A stretch of DNA of 64,000 nt from Chitinibacter fontanus (GTDB lineage Bacteria; Pseudomonadota; Gammaproteobacteria; Burkholderiales; Chitinibacteraceae). How positions within the stretch are numbered: the stretch's first letter is position 1; each line of letters opens with the position of its first letter. The position numbers and the translations under genes were made by a program. The stretch is taken from contig NZ_CP058952.1 of assembly GCF_013423785.1 (NCBI RefSeq), positions 62,001 through 126,000 on the forward strand, written 5' to 3'. A model generated the notes under the pieces. The model was given only the letters and a program-made list of their open reading frames with translations. It ran no database searches and was not told the DNA's origin. This document shows, piece after piece, positions 56,600 through 64,000 of the stretch.

Positions 56600-58657
56600 A
56601 TGACGACGATCACCCAGCCAAATCCACTGCTCGACTTTACTACCCTACCCCAGTATGCGGCTGTAAAGCCTGAGCACGTTAACCCTGCGCTCGATACGCT
56701 ATTGGAAAAAGCCAGCGCAGCGATTGCTGCTGCCGAAGCGATTGCCGAGCCAAGCTGGGATGGCCTTGCCGTACTGGAAGAGCCGCTAGAGCAACTAGGC
56801 CGCGCCTGGGGCGTGGTGGCGCATCTGGAATCGGTTGTGAATACGCCCGAGCTGCGCGAAGTGTACAACAGCAATATCCCACGCATTTCCAATTTCTTTA
56901 CCGAGCTAGGTCAAAACGAGCGGCTATTTGCCTTGTACAAAGGCATTAAAGAGCGCGAATACGACTCGCTCAATGCCACGCGCAAAGTGATTATCGACGA
57001 CGCGATTCGTGGGTTTGTGTTGTCGGGTGCTGAATTGCCAGCTGAGCAAAAACAGCGTTTTAAAGAAATCGAAGAAAAATTATCTGAGCTCACGACGCGC
57101 TTTTCACAAAACGTGCTCGACGCCACCGATGATTTTGCGCTGTATGTCAGCAAGGATGAATTAGTCGGCCTGCCGGACGACAACCTCGCGGCAGCCGCTG
57201 CGCAAGCGGCCGCCGATGGTAAAGAAGGTTTGTACAAAATCACGCTAAAAATGCCAAGCTATTTGCCGGTGATGCAATACGTGCAAAACCGCCCGCTGCG
57301 CGAAAAGCTCTATCACGCCTATGTGACGCGCGCGTCTGAGTTTGGCAAGGCTGAGTGGGACAACGGCGTGTTGATTCCAGAGATCTTGGCGCTGCGCCAA
57401 GAAAGCGCGCAATTACTCGGCCATGAAAACTTTGGCGAAACTTCCTTAGTTACCAAAATGGCCGATAGCCCAGAGCAGGTAATTTCATTCTTGAAAGACC
57501 TGGCTGCGCGCGCCAAGCCCTATATGCTGGAAGACCGCGCCGAGCTGGAAGCGTTTGCCAAAGCTGAATTTGGCATTGAAAAACTTGAAGCTTGGGATCT
57601 GGCGCTGGTGTCGGAACGTCTACGCGAGCAGAAATACTCGTTTAGCGAGCAGGAAGTGAAGCAATACTTCACCGAGCCGACGGTATTGGCTGGCTTGTTT
57701 AAATTAATTTCTGAGCTGTATGGCCTGCAATTTGTGCCAGCCCAAGCGCCGGTGTGGCATACCGACGTGCAGTATTTCGAGCTGAAAAACAACGATGGCT
57801 CGTTGGTCGGCGGCTTGTATATGGATTTGCACGCCCGCGAAGGTAAGCAAGGCGGCGCGTGGATGAACGATGTACGCGGCCGCAAACTACACGCCGATGG
57901 CACAGTGCAAACGCCAGTGGCACTGATCGTGTGTAACTTCGCTAGCGGCGTTGACGGTAAAGACGCAATGTTGCCGCACGACGATGTGATTACGCTATTC
58001 CACGAAATGGGCCACGCACTGCATCATTTGCTGACCGAAGTGGACGAGCTGGAAGTTTCGGGCATCAGCGGCGTGGAATGGGATGCGGTTGAATTGCCAA
58101 GCCAATTTATGGAAAACTTTGCGTGGGAATGGCAGGTATTGCCAGCTCTGACCAAGCATATCGAGACCTCTGAGGCATTACCCCGCCCCCTATTTGATAA
58201 AATGCTGGCAGCAAAAAACTTCCAGAGCGGCTCAGGGCTGCAACGCCAATTGTATTTCTCGATTTTTGATATGGCGCTACACCAAAAATCCGAAGCGATT
58301 TCGGCCGGCGATTTAACCGCGTTTGCGCAAGCGGTGCAGCAAGAATTGGCCATGCCTTTACCACCGGAATACAACCGCTTCCCGCAATCGTTTAGCCACA
58401 TCTTTGCCGGTGGATATGCGGCGGGCTACTACAGCTATAAATGGGCTGAGGTCTTGAGCGCCGACGCGTACGCGGCATTTGAAGAAGCCGCGGATCAAAC
58501 CGGCAGCAGCGTGGTCAACCCAACGGTCGGTGCGCGGTTCCGCAAGGAAATCCTCGCGGTCGGTGGCTCACGCCCAGCGGCTGAATCGTTCGCTGCCTTC
58601 CGTGGCCGTTCCCCAGCGATTGATGCGCTCTTACGGCACAATGGTTTGAGCAATTAA
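56600..58657 (+). CDS. prlC: Oligopeptidase A (M3 metallopeptidase)
   Basis: This 685-residue cytosolic zinc peptidase has the catalytic HEMGHALHH motif (residues 468-476) and the third ligand Glu in SGVEWDAVELPSQ. The length and N-terminal DFTTLPQYAAVKPEHVNPAL fit OpdA/PrlC. It degrades short peptides, including signal-peptide fragments. GAGAG lies six bases before the ATG. A strong terminator follows 26 bases past the stop. Confidence 0.96.
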   Translation: MTTITQPNPLLDFTTLPQYAAVKPEHVNPALDTLLEKASAAIAAAEAIAEPSWDGLAVLEEPLEQLGRAWGVVAHLESVVNTPELREVYNSNIPRISNFFTELGQNERLFALYKGIKEREYDSLNATRKVIIDDAIRGFVLSGAELPAEQKQRFKEIEEKLSELTTRFSQNVLDATDDFALYVSKDELVGLPDDNLAAAAAQAAADGKEGLYKITLKMPSYLPVMQYVQNRPLREKLYHAYVTRASEFGKAEWDNGVLIPEILALRQESAQLLGHENFGETSLVTKMADSPEQVISFLKDLAARAKPYMLEDRAELEAFAKAEFGIEKLEAWDLALVSERLREQKYSFSEQEVKQYFTEPTVLAGLFKLISELYGLQFVPAQAPVWHTDVQYFELKNNDGSLVGGLYMDLHAREGKQGGAWMNDVRGRKLHADGTVQTPVALIVCNFASGVDGKDAMLPHDDVITLFHEMGHALHHLLTEVDELEVSGISGVEWDAVELPSQFMENFAWEWQVLPALTKHIETSEALPRPLFDKMLAAKNFQSGSGLQRQLYFSIFDMALHQKSEAISAGDLTAFAQAVQQELAMPLPPEYNRFPQSFSHIFAGGYAAGYYSYKWAEVLSADAYAAFEEAADQTGSSVVNPTVGARFRKEILAVGGSRPAAESFAAFRGRSPAIDALLRHNGLSN

Positions 58658-58683
58658 TTCGCTTAGGCCGCACGTTTACACCC

Positions 58684-58709
58684 GCCCCAGCCAGTCTGGG
58701 GCTTTTTTT
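58684..58709 (+). terminator. Rho-independent terminator after prlC
   Basis: GCCCCAG and CTGGGGC pair around a five-base loop, followed by seven T (58703-58709). It lies 26 bases beyond the prlC stop. Confidence 0.92.
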
Positions 58710-58801
58710 CGCCGTTTATCTAGCTTTCTGCACTCTAGCCACCTGCGCTCTTTCGACTAAGCAACTACGCTAAAAAACTCACCGCAGCAGGAGTTAAGAG
58801 T

Positions 58802-59323
58802 ATGAAAATCAAAGTAATTTTAGCCAGCTTAGTACTTGCAGGTTGTGCGCAGCAGCCTGCAATGCACCCTATGAACCCGATGATCGGCGGACATTTTCAG
58901 TCTGCAGCCAATCAAGCGATCCAAGGCATGCTGATGGTACACGTCATGGATGGTCATCTGATGCTCAAGGGCAAGGTGATGGGCTTAAAGCCCAATAGTG
59001 AACATGGTTTTCATATCCATGAAGTTGGCGATTGCAGCAAGGCTGATTTTAGCAGTGCAGGTGGGCATTTTAACCCTGCGAAAACTAAGCACGGTGCGCC
59101 AGACGATGTTCATCACGCGGGGGATTTACCAAACCTGCAGGCGAACGCCCAAGGTGAAGCACCAATTGAAATAATGCTGATGGATTTAAGTGTAGATCCG
59201 GGAGCAGCCAATACGCTAATCGGCCGTGCCGTGGTTATTCATGCCAACCCTGATGACTACACCACTCAGCCTGCAGGCAATTCGGGTGGGCGCATCGCTT
59301 GCGCGGTGATTAGCCAAATGTAA
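58802..59323 (+). CDS. sodC: Copper/zinc superoxide dismutase, lipoprotein
   Basis: This 173-residue periplasmic enzyme has a lipobox-like LAGC (Cys15), so it may be anchored. Metal-ligand segments are HGFHIHEVGDC (Cu, bridging), GGHFNPAKTKHG (Zn), HHAGDLPN (Zn) and VVIHANPDD (Cu); the disulfide cysteines are in GDC and RIAC. It converts superoxide to oxygen and hydrogen peroxide outside the cytoplasm. AGGAG lies nine bases before the ATG. It converges on the DUF2789 gene across a 49-bp hairpin element. Confidence 0.94.
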   Translation: MKIKVILASLVLAGCAQQPAMHPMNPMIGGHFQSAANQAIQGMLMVHVMDGHLMLKGKVMGLKPNSEHGFHIHEVGDCSKADFSSAGGHFNPAKTKHGAPDDVHHAGDLPNLQANAQGEAPIEIMLMDLSVDPGAANTLIGRAVVIHANPDDYTTQPAGNSGGRIACAVISQM

Positions 59324-59333
59324 TACCCACACT

Positions 59334-59382
59334 AGGTATAAAGTTGAAGCTCCTATCATCAGGCAACTTCAACTCTATACCT
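59334..59382. repeat. 49-bp 21-7-21 hairpin element, copy B
   Basis: Left arm AGGTATAAAGTTGAAG... (59334-59354) pairs with right arm ...CTTCAACTCTATACCT (59362-59382): 17 Watson-Crick pairs, one G-U and three mismatches, with loop ATCATCA. It lies between convergent sodC and DUF2789, 10 bases after the first stop and abutting the second. The outer 16 bp contain a single mismatch. Confidence 0.75.
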
Positions 59383-59625
59383 CTAGTGCAAAGCCTTCCA
59401 ATGCAGCATCACTTCAAGCTGATCAATTAGTTCACACCAATCGGAGTCTTCTTCGCGCCCTTCACGTAGAAACTCGCATTGGGAATAACTGAAAAATGGC
59501 GCCGCAACAATGCTGATTTCCTGAGGCAGTGGGTGCTCATCGACGAAACGAGTAATGGCCTGTGGCCGATTGTCTAGACCCAACTGGCTAAATAATTGCG
59601 ACATGGGATGAAATGGCGCTTGCAT
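59383..59625 (-). CDS. DUF2789 family protein
   Basis: This 80-residue protein has the DUF2789 pattern: HPMSQLFSQLGLDNRPQAIT near the N-terminus, then FVDEHPLPQEISIVAAPFFSYSQ, FLREGREEDSDW and CELIDQLEVMLH. It is short, acidic and soluble; the function is unknown. ATG 59625 is six bases from AGGAGA; the frame is open to 59658. A transglutaminase-like gene lies 81 bases upstream on the same strand. Confidence 0.88.
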   Translation of the reverse strand: MQAPFHPMSQLFSQLGLDNRPQAITRFVDEHPLPQEISIVAAPFFSYSQCEFLREGREEDSDWCELIDQLEVMLHWKALH

Positions 59626-59706
59626 GATGCTTCTCCTGCGCGGTGAATTCACTGGCATGCTCTAGCCTACACAGTACCGCGCAGTTCAAAGATGAATTAT
59701 TTAAAA

Positions 59707-60306
59707 TCAAGCGACTAACGTCAATTCTGCGGCGCTGTCATCAAACGGGTAATTACAGTAGGCATCAACTGTGGCGCAGCGCTCTAAATGAGTGACTAAA
59801 GCTGGCCAAGGCTGCGCCCAAATCTCGGCAAATAATTGCTCACCAGAATGAGTCAGCGCAAAGGCAAAATCATCCTGACCAATTTTGCACTGTGCATTAA
59901 CACCAAGGCTTGAATTGCCGCGCGGATCGCACCGATGCCAGCCGTGCGAAGCCAACCAATACGCCACCAAACCGTGCCAGCTTAAAGCTGAATCAGCCCC
60001 GTCCCATCTCAAGCGCTGATAACACAAACCGGCAGCAATCCCATTGGCACGTAGTAATGCGACCAGCAAATGGCTTTTACCAAAGCACAAGCTACTCCCC
60101 TGAATCAAGACCTCCGATGCCTTAATCGTCATGGTGTCGCGCTGAAAATCAATCACGTGCTCGATTTGGTCCCGAACAAACTCAAAGCAATTGATCACGG
60201 TTTGTTCAACCGAATCATCGGCCAAAATTAAAGCTTGCGCGGTAATCGCTGGATGATGCCAATCAATTACCGGGCAAGCTGCTAAATAAGGGTCAAGATC
60301 TTGCAA
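59707..60306 (-). CDS. Transglutaminase-like cysteine protease-fold protein
   Basis: I read a 199-residue protein starting at TTG 60306, six bases after AGAGG. The transglutaminase-like core has Cys74 (SSLCFGKSHLLVALLRANG), His111 (LSWHGLVAYW) and Asp127 (HRCDPRGNS), so the catalytic triad is intact. It is cytosolic by sequence and may be a protease, a peptide N-glycanase-like or a transglutaminase-type enzyme. The longer frame back to ATG 60408 would overlap the preceding small gene and is less likely. Confidence 0.78.
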   Translation of the reverse strand: MQDLDPYLAACPVIDWHHPAITAQALILADDSVEQTVINCFEFVRDQIEHVIDFQRDTMTIKASEVLIQGSSLCFGKSHLLVALLRANGIAAGLCYQRLRWDGADSALSWHGLVAYWLASHGWHRCDPRGNSSLGVNAQCKIGQDDFAFALTHSGEQLFAEIWAQPWPALVTHLERCATVDAYCNYPFDDSAAELTLVA

Positions 60307-60323
60307 AATCAGCCTCTGATAAA

Positions 60324-60509
60324 TTAATGAAAACGCCAGCGATCGCGCAATTGCTCCAAAGTTTCTTCTTCGCAAGACATTGGCGCGCAACGGCGGGGTT
60401 GATTCCATTCGCTATTCAAATAGAAAGGCGAGCGCGAGAAAGCATCGTAATGAATCCCGGACAGCACTCCTCGTAAGAATGTGTACAGTTTTGTCAGAAA
60501 TCGGCGCAT
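60324..60509 (-). CDS. 61-residue basic protein preceding the transglutaminase-like gene
   Basis: This short frame encodes MRRFLTKLYTFLRGVLSG... with an aromatic YDAFSRSPFYLNSEWN middle and a C-terminus ending in LRDRWRFH. AGAGG lies seven bases before its ATG, and its stop is 15 bases upstream of the TTG of the next gene, so the two look cotranscribed. I do not recognise a family. An N-terminal amphipathic helix may associate with the membrane. It overlaps only the rejected long start of the transglutaminase gene. Confidence 0.6.
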   Translation of the reverse strand: MRRFLTKLYTFLRGVLSGIHYDAFSRSPFYLNSEWNQPRRCAPMSCEEETLEQLRDRWRFH

Positions 60510-60605
60510 TTTGTTGCCTCTTTGTTCTCAAATCTTTAGATGTTGTTATCATAGATGGCACTTCATCGGCCGATAAGCGCCATTTTTGGAATACACTGTT
60601 CTGAT

Positions 60606-61517
60606 ATGAAAACAATACTAGATCCAGATGCATTGCTTGCTTTCGAATCACTTTCACGTCTTGGTAGCTTTACCGCCGCAGCACAAGAACGCGGCTGCGC
60701 CAAAAGCCACGTTAGCCAATTAATTCGCGAGCTGGAAAAAGAACTCGGTACCGTACTGGTGCTACGCAGTACTCGCAGCATGACGCTCACCGAAGCGGGA
60801 CAAAAACTATTGCCACATGCAGTTGCGCTGCGTGAGTTACTAGGGCAAGTGCGGCTCGATATTGAAGACACCCAACAACTGATTGAAGGCGAGTTATGGA
60901 TTAGCACCACACCATCGCTATCGCAATATGCCATCGGTCCCTTGATGGCTGAGCTGGCGCGGCTGCACCCACTGCTGCGGATCCGGGTGGATTCCAATAA
61001 TCGGCTGATTTCACCGGGCGCCGATGGTGTCGATTTCTGCATTCGGGTTGGCCGAGTGGGCGACGAACGTTTGGTGGCCAAAGCACTGGGCTTTGCGCAA
61101 GACAAATTGTTTGCAGCCCCCGGCTATCTGGCCAGTGCACCGCCGCTGAATCACCCCGAAGATTTGATTCATCATGCCACTTTAATCAATGACGATTACC
61201 AATATTCGCGCCAATGGTTATTGATGAATGGACAGGAAGAATATCGAGCGGCCCTAAAACCAGTGTTGTGCAGTGACACCAATCCAACTTTGGCGGTGAG
61301 CGCGATCAATGGCTACGGTGTGGCCCTGCTGCCGCAGTTTGTGGGGGAAACCTATTGCAAATTGGGTTTATTAGAAGCCATTCTGCCCCAATGGCATGCC
61401 AACCCGATTCCGGTGTTTTTGGTTTATCCGTATCGGTCCAGCATGCCGCGCAAATACCGGATTTTCATTGATTTTATTGTTGAAGCGCTACGACCACGGT
61501 TAGCAGCTCAAGCATAA
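60606..61517 (+). CDS. LysR-family transcriptional regulator
   Basis: This 303-residue regulator has an N-terminal winged helix-turn-helix (about 5-65, FESLSRLGSFTAAAQERGCAK then SHVSQLIRELEKELG) and a periplasmic-binding-like effector domain. The start MKTILDPDALLAF at 60606 is usual for the group related to DsdC/GcvA-like regulators. The likely target is a divergent promoter in 60510-60605, which would control the 61-residue and transglutaminase genes. Its effector is unknown. It ends 16 bases from the convergent GST-like gene with no terminator seen. Confidence 0.9.
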   Translation: MKTILDPDALLAFESLSRLGSFTAAAQERGCAKSHVSQLIRELEKELGTVLVLRSTRSMTLTEAGQKLLPHAVALRELLGQVRLDIEDTQQLIEGELWISTTPSLSQYAIGPLMAELARLHPLLRIRVDSNNRLISPGADGVDFCIRVGRVGDERLVAKALGFAQDKLFAAPGYLASAPPLNHPEDLIHHATLINDDYQYSRQWLLMNGQEEYRAALKPVLCSDTNPTLAVSAINGYGVALLPQFVGETYCKLGLLEAILPQWHANPIPVFLVYPYRSSMPRKYRIFIDFIVEALRPRLAAQA

Positions 61518-61533
61518 AGTCGGGAGTATTGCT

Positions 61534-62235
61534 CTATAGGCCATATTTTTCCTTCATTCTGGCCACATACGCCACAATATTACCTTTGCTGGCAGCGTAG
61601 GCTTGCAATTCACCACTAAAATGCGGGCAGATCGCACTCTGGCAAAAAGCGAACACGGTGGCATCGGCAGAGCAAACTTGCTCCCCTAGCAAAAATGGCT
61701 TGTCGGCTAGAAAATCAGCCAAGGCATCCAAATCTTGCTGTGCCAGGCGGATGCGTTCAGCACTCTGGTGCCGCCCCATACCCTGCGCCTGCAAGCTGCG
61801 GCCAATTTTACGCCGTACCAAGGTCGGAATTAGTTCACGTAACGGCCATGGCAAAAAGCGAAAATAGGTTTTCGGGCCCCGCTGAAAATTTGCCTCATTG
61901 ATCCACCGTTCATACAGCATGGCCCAGTACAGATGGTCTTCCATCATTTTTTCAAATGCCCAAGCGATAGCCAATTGCGCAGCGCTTAAATGCGCATTGA
62001 GGGTGAGCGCGTATTTTTGCTCCAGATGCCAATAAATAAAGCTCGAATCGGCAATAATCTGCTCACCATCTTGCAGATAAGGCAGCTTGCCTTTGGGGGC
62101 ATTGCCATAGCCGCGCCGATTAATAGTGAATGGCAAGCCAGCCATTGTGAGCACCGTCATGGTTTTTACCACAAAGGGGCTAATATCGGGTAAGCCATAA
62201 GCTGGCCCAAAACCATATAACGTGATCTCGCTCAT
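61534..62235 (-). CDS. Glutathione S-transferase-like protein (Fax/metaxin type)
   Basis: This 233-residue protein has an N-terminal thioredoxin-like domain (LYGFGPAYGLPDISPFVVKTMT, then KGKLPYLQDGEQIIADSSFI) and a C-terminal helical domain (about 85-230) with DLDALADFLADKPFLLGEQVCSADATVFAF. The pattern resembles failed-axon-connection or metaxin-like GSTs rather than classical ones. It likely binds glutathione, but the substrate is unknown. No nearby catabolic genes hint at a role. Confidence 0.85.
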   Translation of the reverse strand: MSEITLYGFGPAYGLPDISPFVVKTMTVLTMAGLPFTINRRGYGNAPKGKLPYLQDGEQIIADSSFIYWHLEQKYALTLNAHLSAAQLAIAWAFEKMMEDHLYWAMLYERWINEANFQRGPKTYFRFLPWPLRELIPTLVRRKIGRSLQAQGMGRHQSAERIRLAQQDLDALADFLADKPFLLGEQVCSADATVFAFCQSAICPHFSGELQAYAASKGNIVAYVARMKEKYGL

Positions 62236-62488
62236 CTACAGCGTCCTCGCTCGTCATTCAATCGGTGTCTTGCCCGCATCATGCCAGACTCAGCCGCCTT
62301 GCGCGGCATCGTGTGCGTAGACTGTATTAGCCTAAATTCCAAGCAAGCACCGACCCCGATGCCGACAGGCTTTACAAAATCCTGCGCAAGCTGACAACAA
62401 ATCTGGTATCTTCGCAGCCCCTATGGTTTTCAACGGTTACAAGCACATACCCAACTAGGTGTGTGCCCTGTTTGCTAGGTATTCACCC

Positions 62489-63082
62489 ATGATGGCCCGA
62501 ACCCACATTGCATTTGCCTCACTGATGATGGTGGCTTGCAGTGTTGGCATTTTGCAGCGCATGCCGCAATTGCATGAAGTTGCCCTAGCGGGCGCGGCCG
62601 GGCTGCTACCCGATTTAGATCACCCCAAATCGACTTTTGGCCGAATTGTGCCGTATATCTCGATCCCACTCGCCGCCATTCTGGGGCATCGCGGCTTCAC
62701 TCATTCACTGCTGATGGTCGCCAGCATGGTGTATTTACTACTGACCTATCATCAGCAACACAATTGGCCGGTGTTGCCGCTGGTTGTTGGCTATCTTTCG
62801 CATCTGATCGGCGATATGCTCACCCCATCAGGCGTGCCATTACTGTGGCCAGTTCGGCAGAAATTTTCGCTGAATCTGTTTAAATCAGACGGCTGGATGG
62901 AGCACAGTATTTATCGCGCCTGCTGGCTTGGCGTGGGTTATTTTGTCTGGGTGGCGCTTGAACGGCCGGGCAATCAGTGGATTGCCCCATTGCGACTCGA
63001 CTTGCAAACCCAGCTAGTGGATTTACTCAGCCACAGCAAAACCATGCTGGTACAGTTAGTGATTCGCCTAGCCTCCACCTAG
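62489..63082 (+). CDS. YdjM-type membrane-bound metal-dependent hydrolase
   Basis: This 197-residue protein has four membrane helices and the YdjM/DUF457 motifs: MARTHIAFASL, LLPDLDHPKSTFGR, GHRGFTHSLL and a later GDMLTPSGVPLLWP. Conserved His/Asp residues suggest a metal-dependent hydrolase acting at the membrane; YdjM in E. coli is LexA-regulated. ATG 62489 or 62492 both work. The 253-base upstream gap has no gene I can support. Its stop overlaps element C. Confidence 0.87.
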   Translation: MMARTHIAFASLMMVACSVGILQRMPQLHEVALAGAAGLLPDLDHPKSTFGRIVPYISIPLAAILGHRGFTHSLLMVASMVYLLLTYHQQHNWPVLPLVVGYLSHLIGDMLTPSGVPLLWPVRQKFSLNLFKSDGWMEHSIYRACWLGVGYFVWVALERPGNQWIAPLRLDLQTQLVDLLSHSKTMLVQLVIRLAST

Positions 63083-63129
63083 GTATAGTTACGTAAGCTT
63101 TTAAAAATAAAGCCTGTGAAACCATACCT
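63081..63129. repeat. 49-bp 21-7-21 hairpin element, copy C
   Basis: Left arm (63081-63101) begins AGGTATAGTTACGTAAGCTT and right arm (63109-63129) ends ACCATACCT: 16 Watson-Crick pairs, two G-U and three mismatches, with loop TAAAAAT. It lies between convergent ydjM-like and recD, and the left end overlaps the ydjM-like stop. Same length, ends and setting as copies A and B. Confidence 0.75.
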
Positions 63130-63136
63130 ATATCAA

Positions 63137-64000
63137 TCACATCAACAATCGCTCTGCTAACCCCGACTGCCGCTCAACCTTTTTGGCAATTGCTTGCCGT
63201 ATTGTGCTCGCTTCGCCCCAGAGGGTGACTTTGGTTTTGGCGCGGGTGATGGCGGTGTAGACTAGCTCTCGGCTCAGCAATGGGCTAGCGCCGGATTCGC
63301 TGCTGGGTAGCAGCAGCAACACATGCGCAAATTCCGAGCCTTGCGACTTGTGGACGGTGAGCGCAAAGGCGGTTTCGACGCTAGCGAGGCGCGATGGCGC
63401 GACTTTGCGTGTGCCGCCTTCAGCCTCGAGAAAATGTACCCATAGCTTGCCGTTGGCATCGGGCAAAGTCAGGCCGATATCGCCATTGAATAAATTAAGC
63501 TCGTACAAGTTTTGCGGCACCAGTACGGCGCGGCCGGCGTACCACGCTTGGTCAGGCAGGCGCAGGCCACGTTTGGCGAGGCTTTGCTCAAGCTGCGCAT
63601 TGATTTGCTCGACGCTGGCTAGGCCACGGCGCAAGGGGCTGAGCACGCGAAATTGATCAAAGGCGGCAAACACGCTGGCGGCGTTTTCATCGTCGGGCTG
63701 CTGTTGCATACGCTCAGCAAAGGCTTTCACCGCCGCAAAATACGGCGCGTAGCCCGCCCAAATCGGGGCTAAAAGCGCGGCACTGTGCGTGGCTGGGTTG
63801 CTGTCTTGCCACTGTAGCGGCGCATCGGCTTGCGGCGCGCTCTGCGCTGATTCATGCAGCAGCTCAAACACCTTTTTGCTTTGCTCGCCATTAATGGCTT
63901 TGGCCAGCTGACCAATCACGCCTGAAAAACGGTAGCTTTTTTGCAGCGTAATCACGTGATCGCCCATGATGCTAGGCGAGAATTCGGGGCTAATCGTTTG
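63137..64000 (-). CDS. recD: Exodeoxyribonuclease V alpha subunit, C-terminal part
   Basis: The frame is open to the window edge (64000), so the N-terminal part is missing; about 287 residues are visible. It has helicase motif segments: LQKSYRFSG (motif IV-like), ETAFALTVHKSQGSEF (motif V) and SRELVYTAITRAKTKV (motif VI). RecD is the fast 5'-3' motor of RecBCD, which processes double-strand breaks. The stop is TGA at 63137-63139. recB and recC would be expected upstream, beyond the window. Confidence 0.93.
   Translation of the reverse strand, partial: QTISPEFSPSIMGDHVITLQKSYRFSGVIGQLAKAINGEQSKKVFELLHESAQSAPQADAPLQWQDSNPATHSAALLAPIWAGYAPYFAAVKAFAERMQQQPDDENAASVFAAFDQFRVLSPLRRGLASVEQINAQLEQSLAKRGLRLPDQAWYAGRAVLVPQNLYELNLFNGDIGLTLPDANGKLWVHFLEAEGGTRKVAPSRLASVETAFALTVHKSQGSEFAHVLLLLPSSESGASPLLSRELVYTAITRAKTKVTLWGEASTIRQAIAKKVERQSGLAERLLM

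Noticed and set aside
62281..62394. A 37-codon open frame upstream of the ydjM-like gene
   Set aside because: It has no ribosome-binding site and no recognisable pattern, and the composition fits non-coding spacer.

Overview
The window reads as a stretch of chromosome from a motile, Gram-negative betaproteobacterium, most likely of the order Neisseriales and perhaps near Chitinibacter or Deefgea; that placement is inferred from protein style and gene neighbourhoods, not from a database search. Supporting features are lipoprotein-rich envelope genes, a single-flagellin filament cluster with DUF2802 and FhlB-like genes, the arginine succinyltransferase pathway, a PhaM-like granule protein and paired metE/metR. 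Most of the region has a balanced to moderately high GC content. I see no rRNA, tRNA, insertion sequence, prophage or CRISPR array.

Layout. 1-2392: the end of a three-part ABC exporter (adaptor, FtsX/MacB-type permease, ATPase). 2411-5157: L-serine deaminase and a serine-type permease. 5361-7528: apaG and an Atm1-type exporter. 7738-9481: rpe, arsC-like, gph. 9551-14558: the ast operon (astA-astD-astB-astE; astC is absent). 14679-16122: NlpC/P60 lipoprotein and an HDAC-family deacetylase. 16188-20073: MoxR, DUF58 and TgpA-type transglutaminase. 20234-23397: yajC-secD-secF. 23460-27078: dedA, bioC, bioD, SCO, PilZ flagellar brake.

28285 down to 41005 is a long minus-strand block. It holds a flagellar filament cluster (fliC, flaG, fliD, fliS, fliT-like, DUF2802, fliK-like, fhlB) with an MFS gene coupled to its end. 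Upstream of fliC lie three visibly AT-rich genes (a giant multi-domain glycosyltransferase, a methyltransferase, and a pyruvyltransferase-like/methyltransferase fusion) that look like an acquired flagellin or surface-glycan modification module. fliC has an excellent sigma-28 promoter.

41064-45489: trpS, preceded by what looks like a complete tryptophan attenuator (leader peptide with a Trp codon, antiterminator, terminator), then dinB-like, maeB and a PhaM-like gene. 45490-49869: mltA, folA, two small membrane proteins, an NlpD-like lipoprotein starting at TTG, DUF1415 and a GAF protein. 49932-53368: metE and metR, divergent around a palindrome. 53360-56500: MscS-type channel, a 56-residue basic protein, DUF502, pssA, gamma-carbonic anhydrase. 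56600-64000: prlC, sodC, DUF2789, a transglutaminase-like protein with a small partner gene, a LysR regulator, a GST-like protein, a YdjM-type membrane protein and the C-terminal part of recD.

The least expected observations are (1) three intergenic elements of exactly 49 bp, each a 21-7-21 imperfect hairpin with ends RGGTAT...ATACCY, each between convergent genes and each with a different interior that still pairs; (2) the trpS attenuator; and (3) the AT-rich glycan-modification module with unusual domain fusions.
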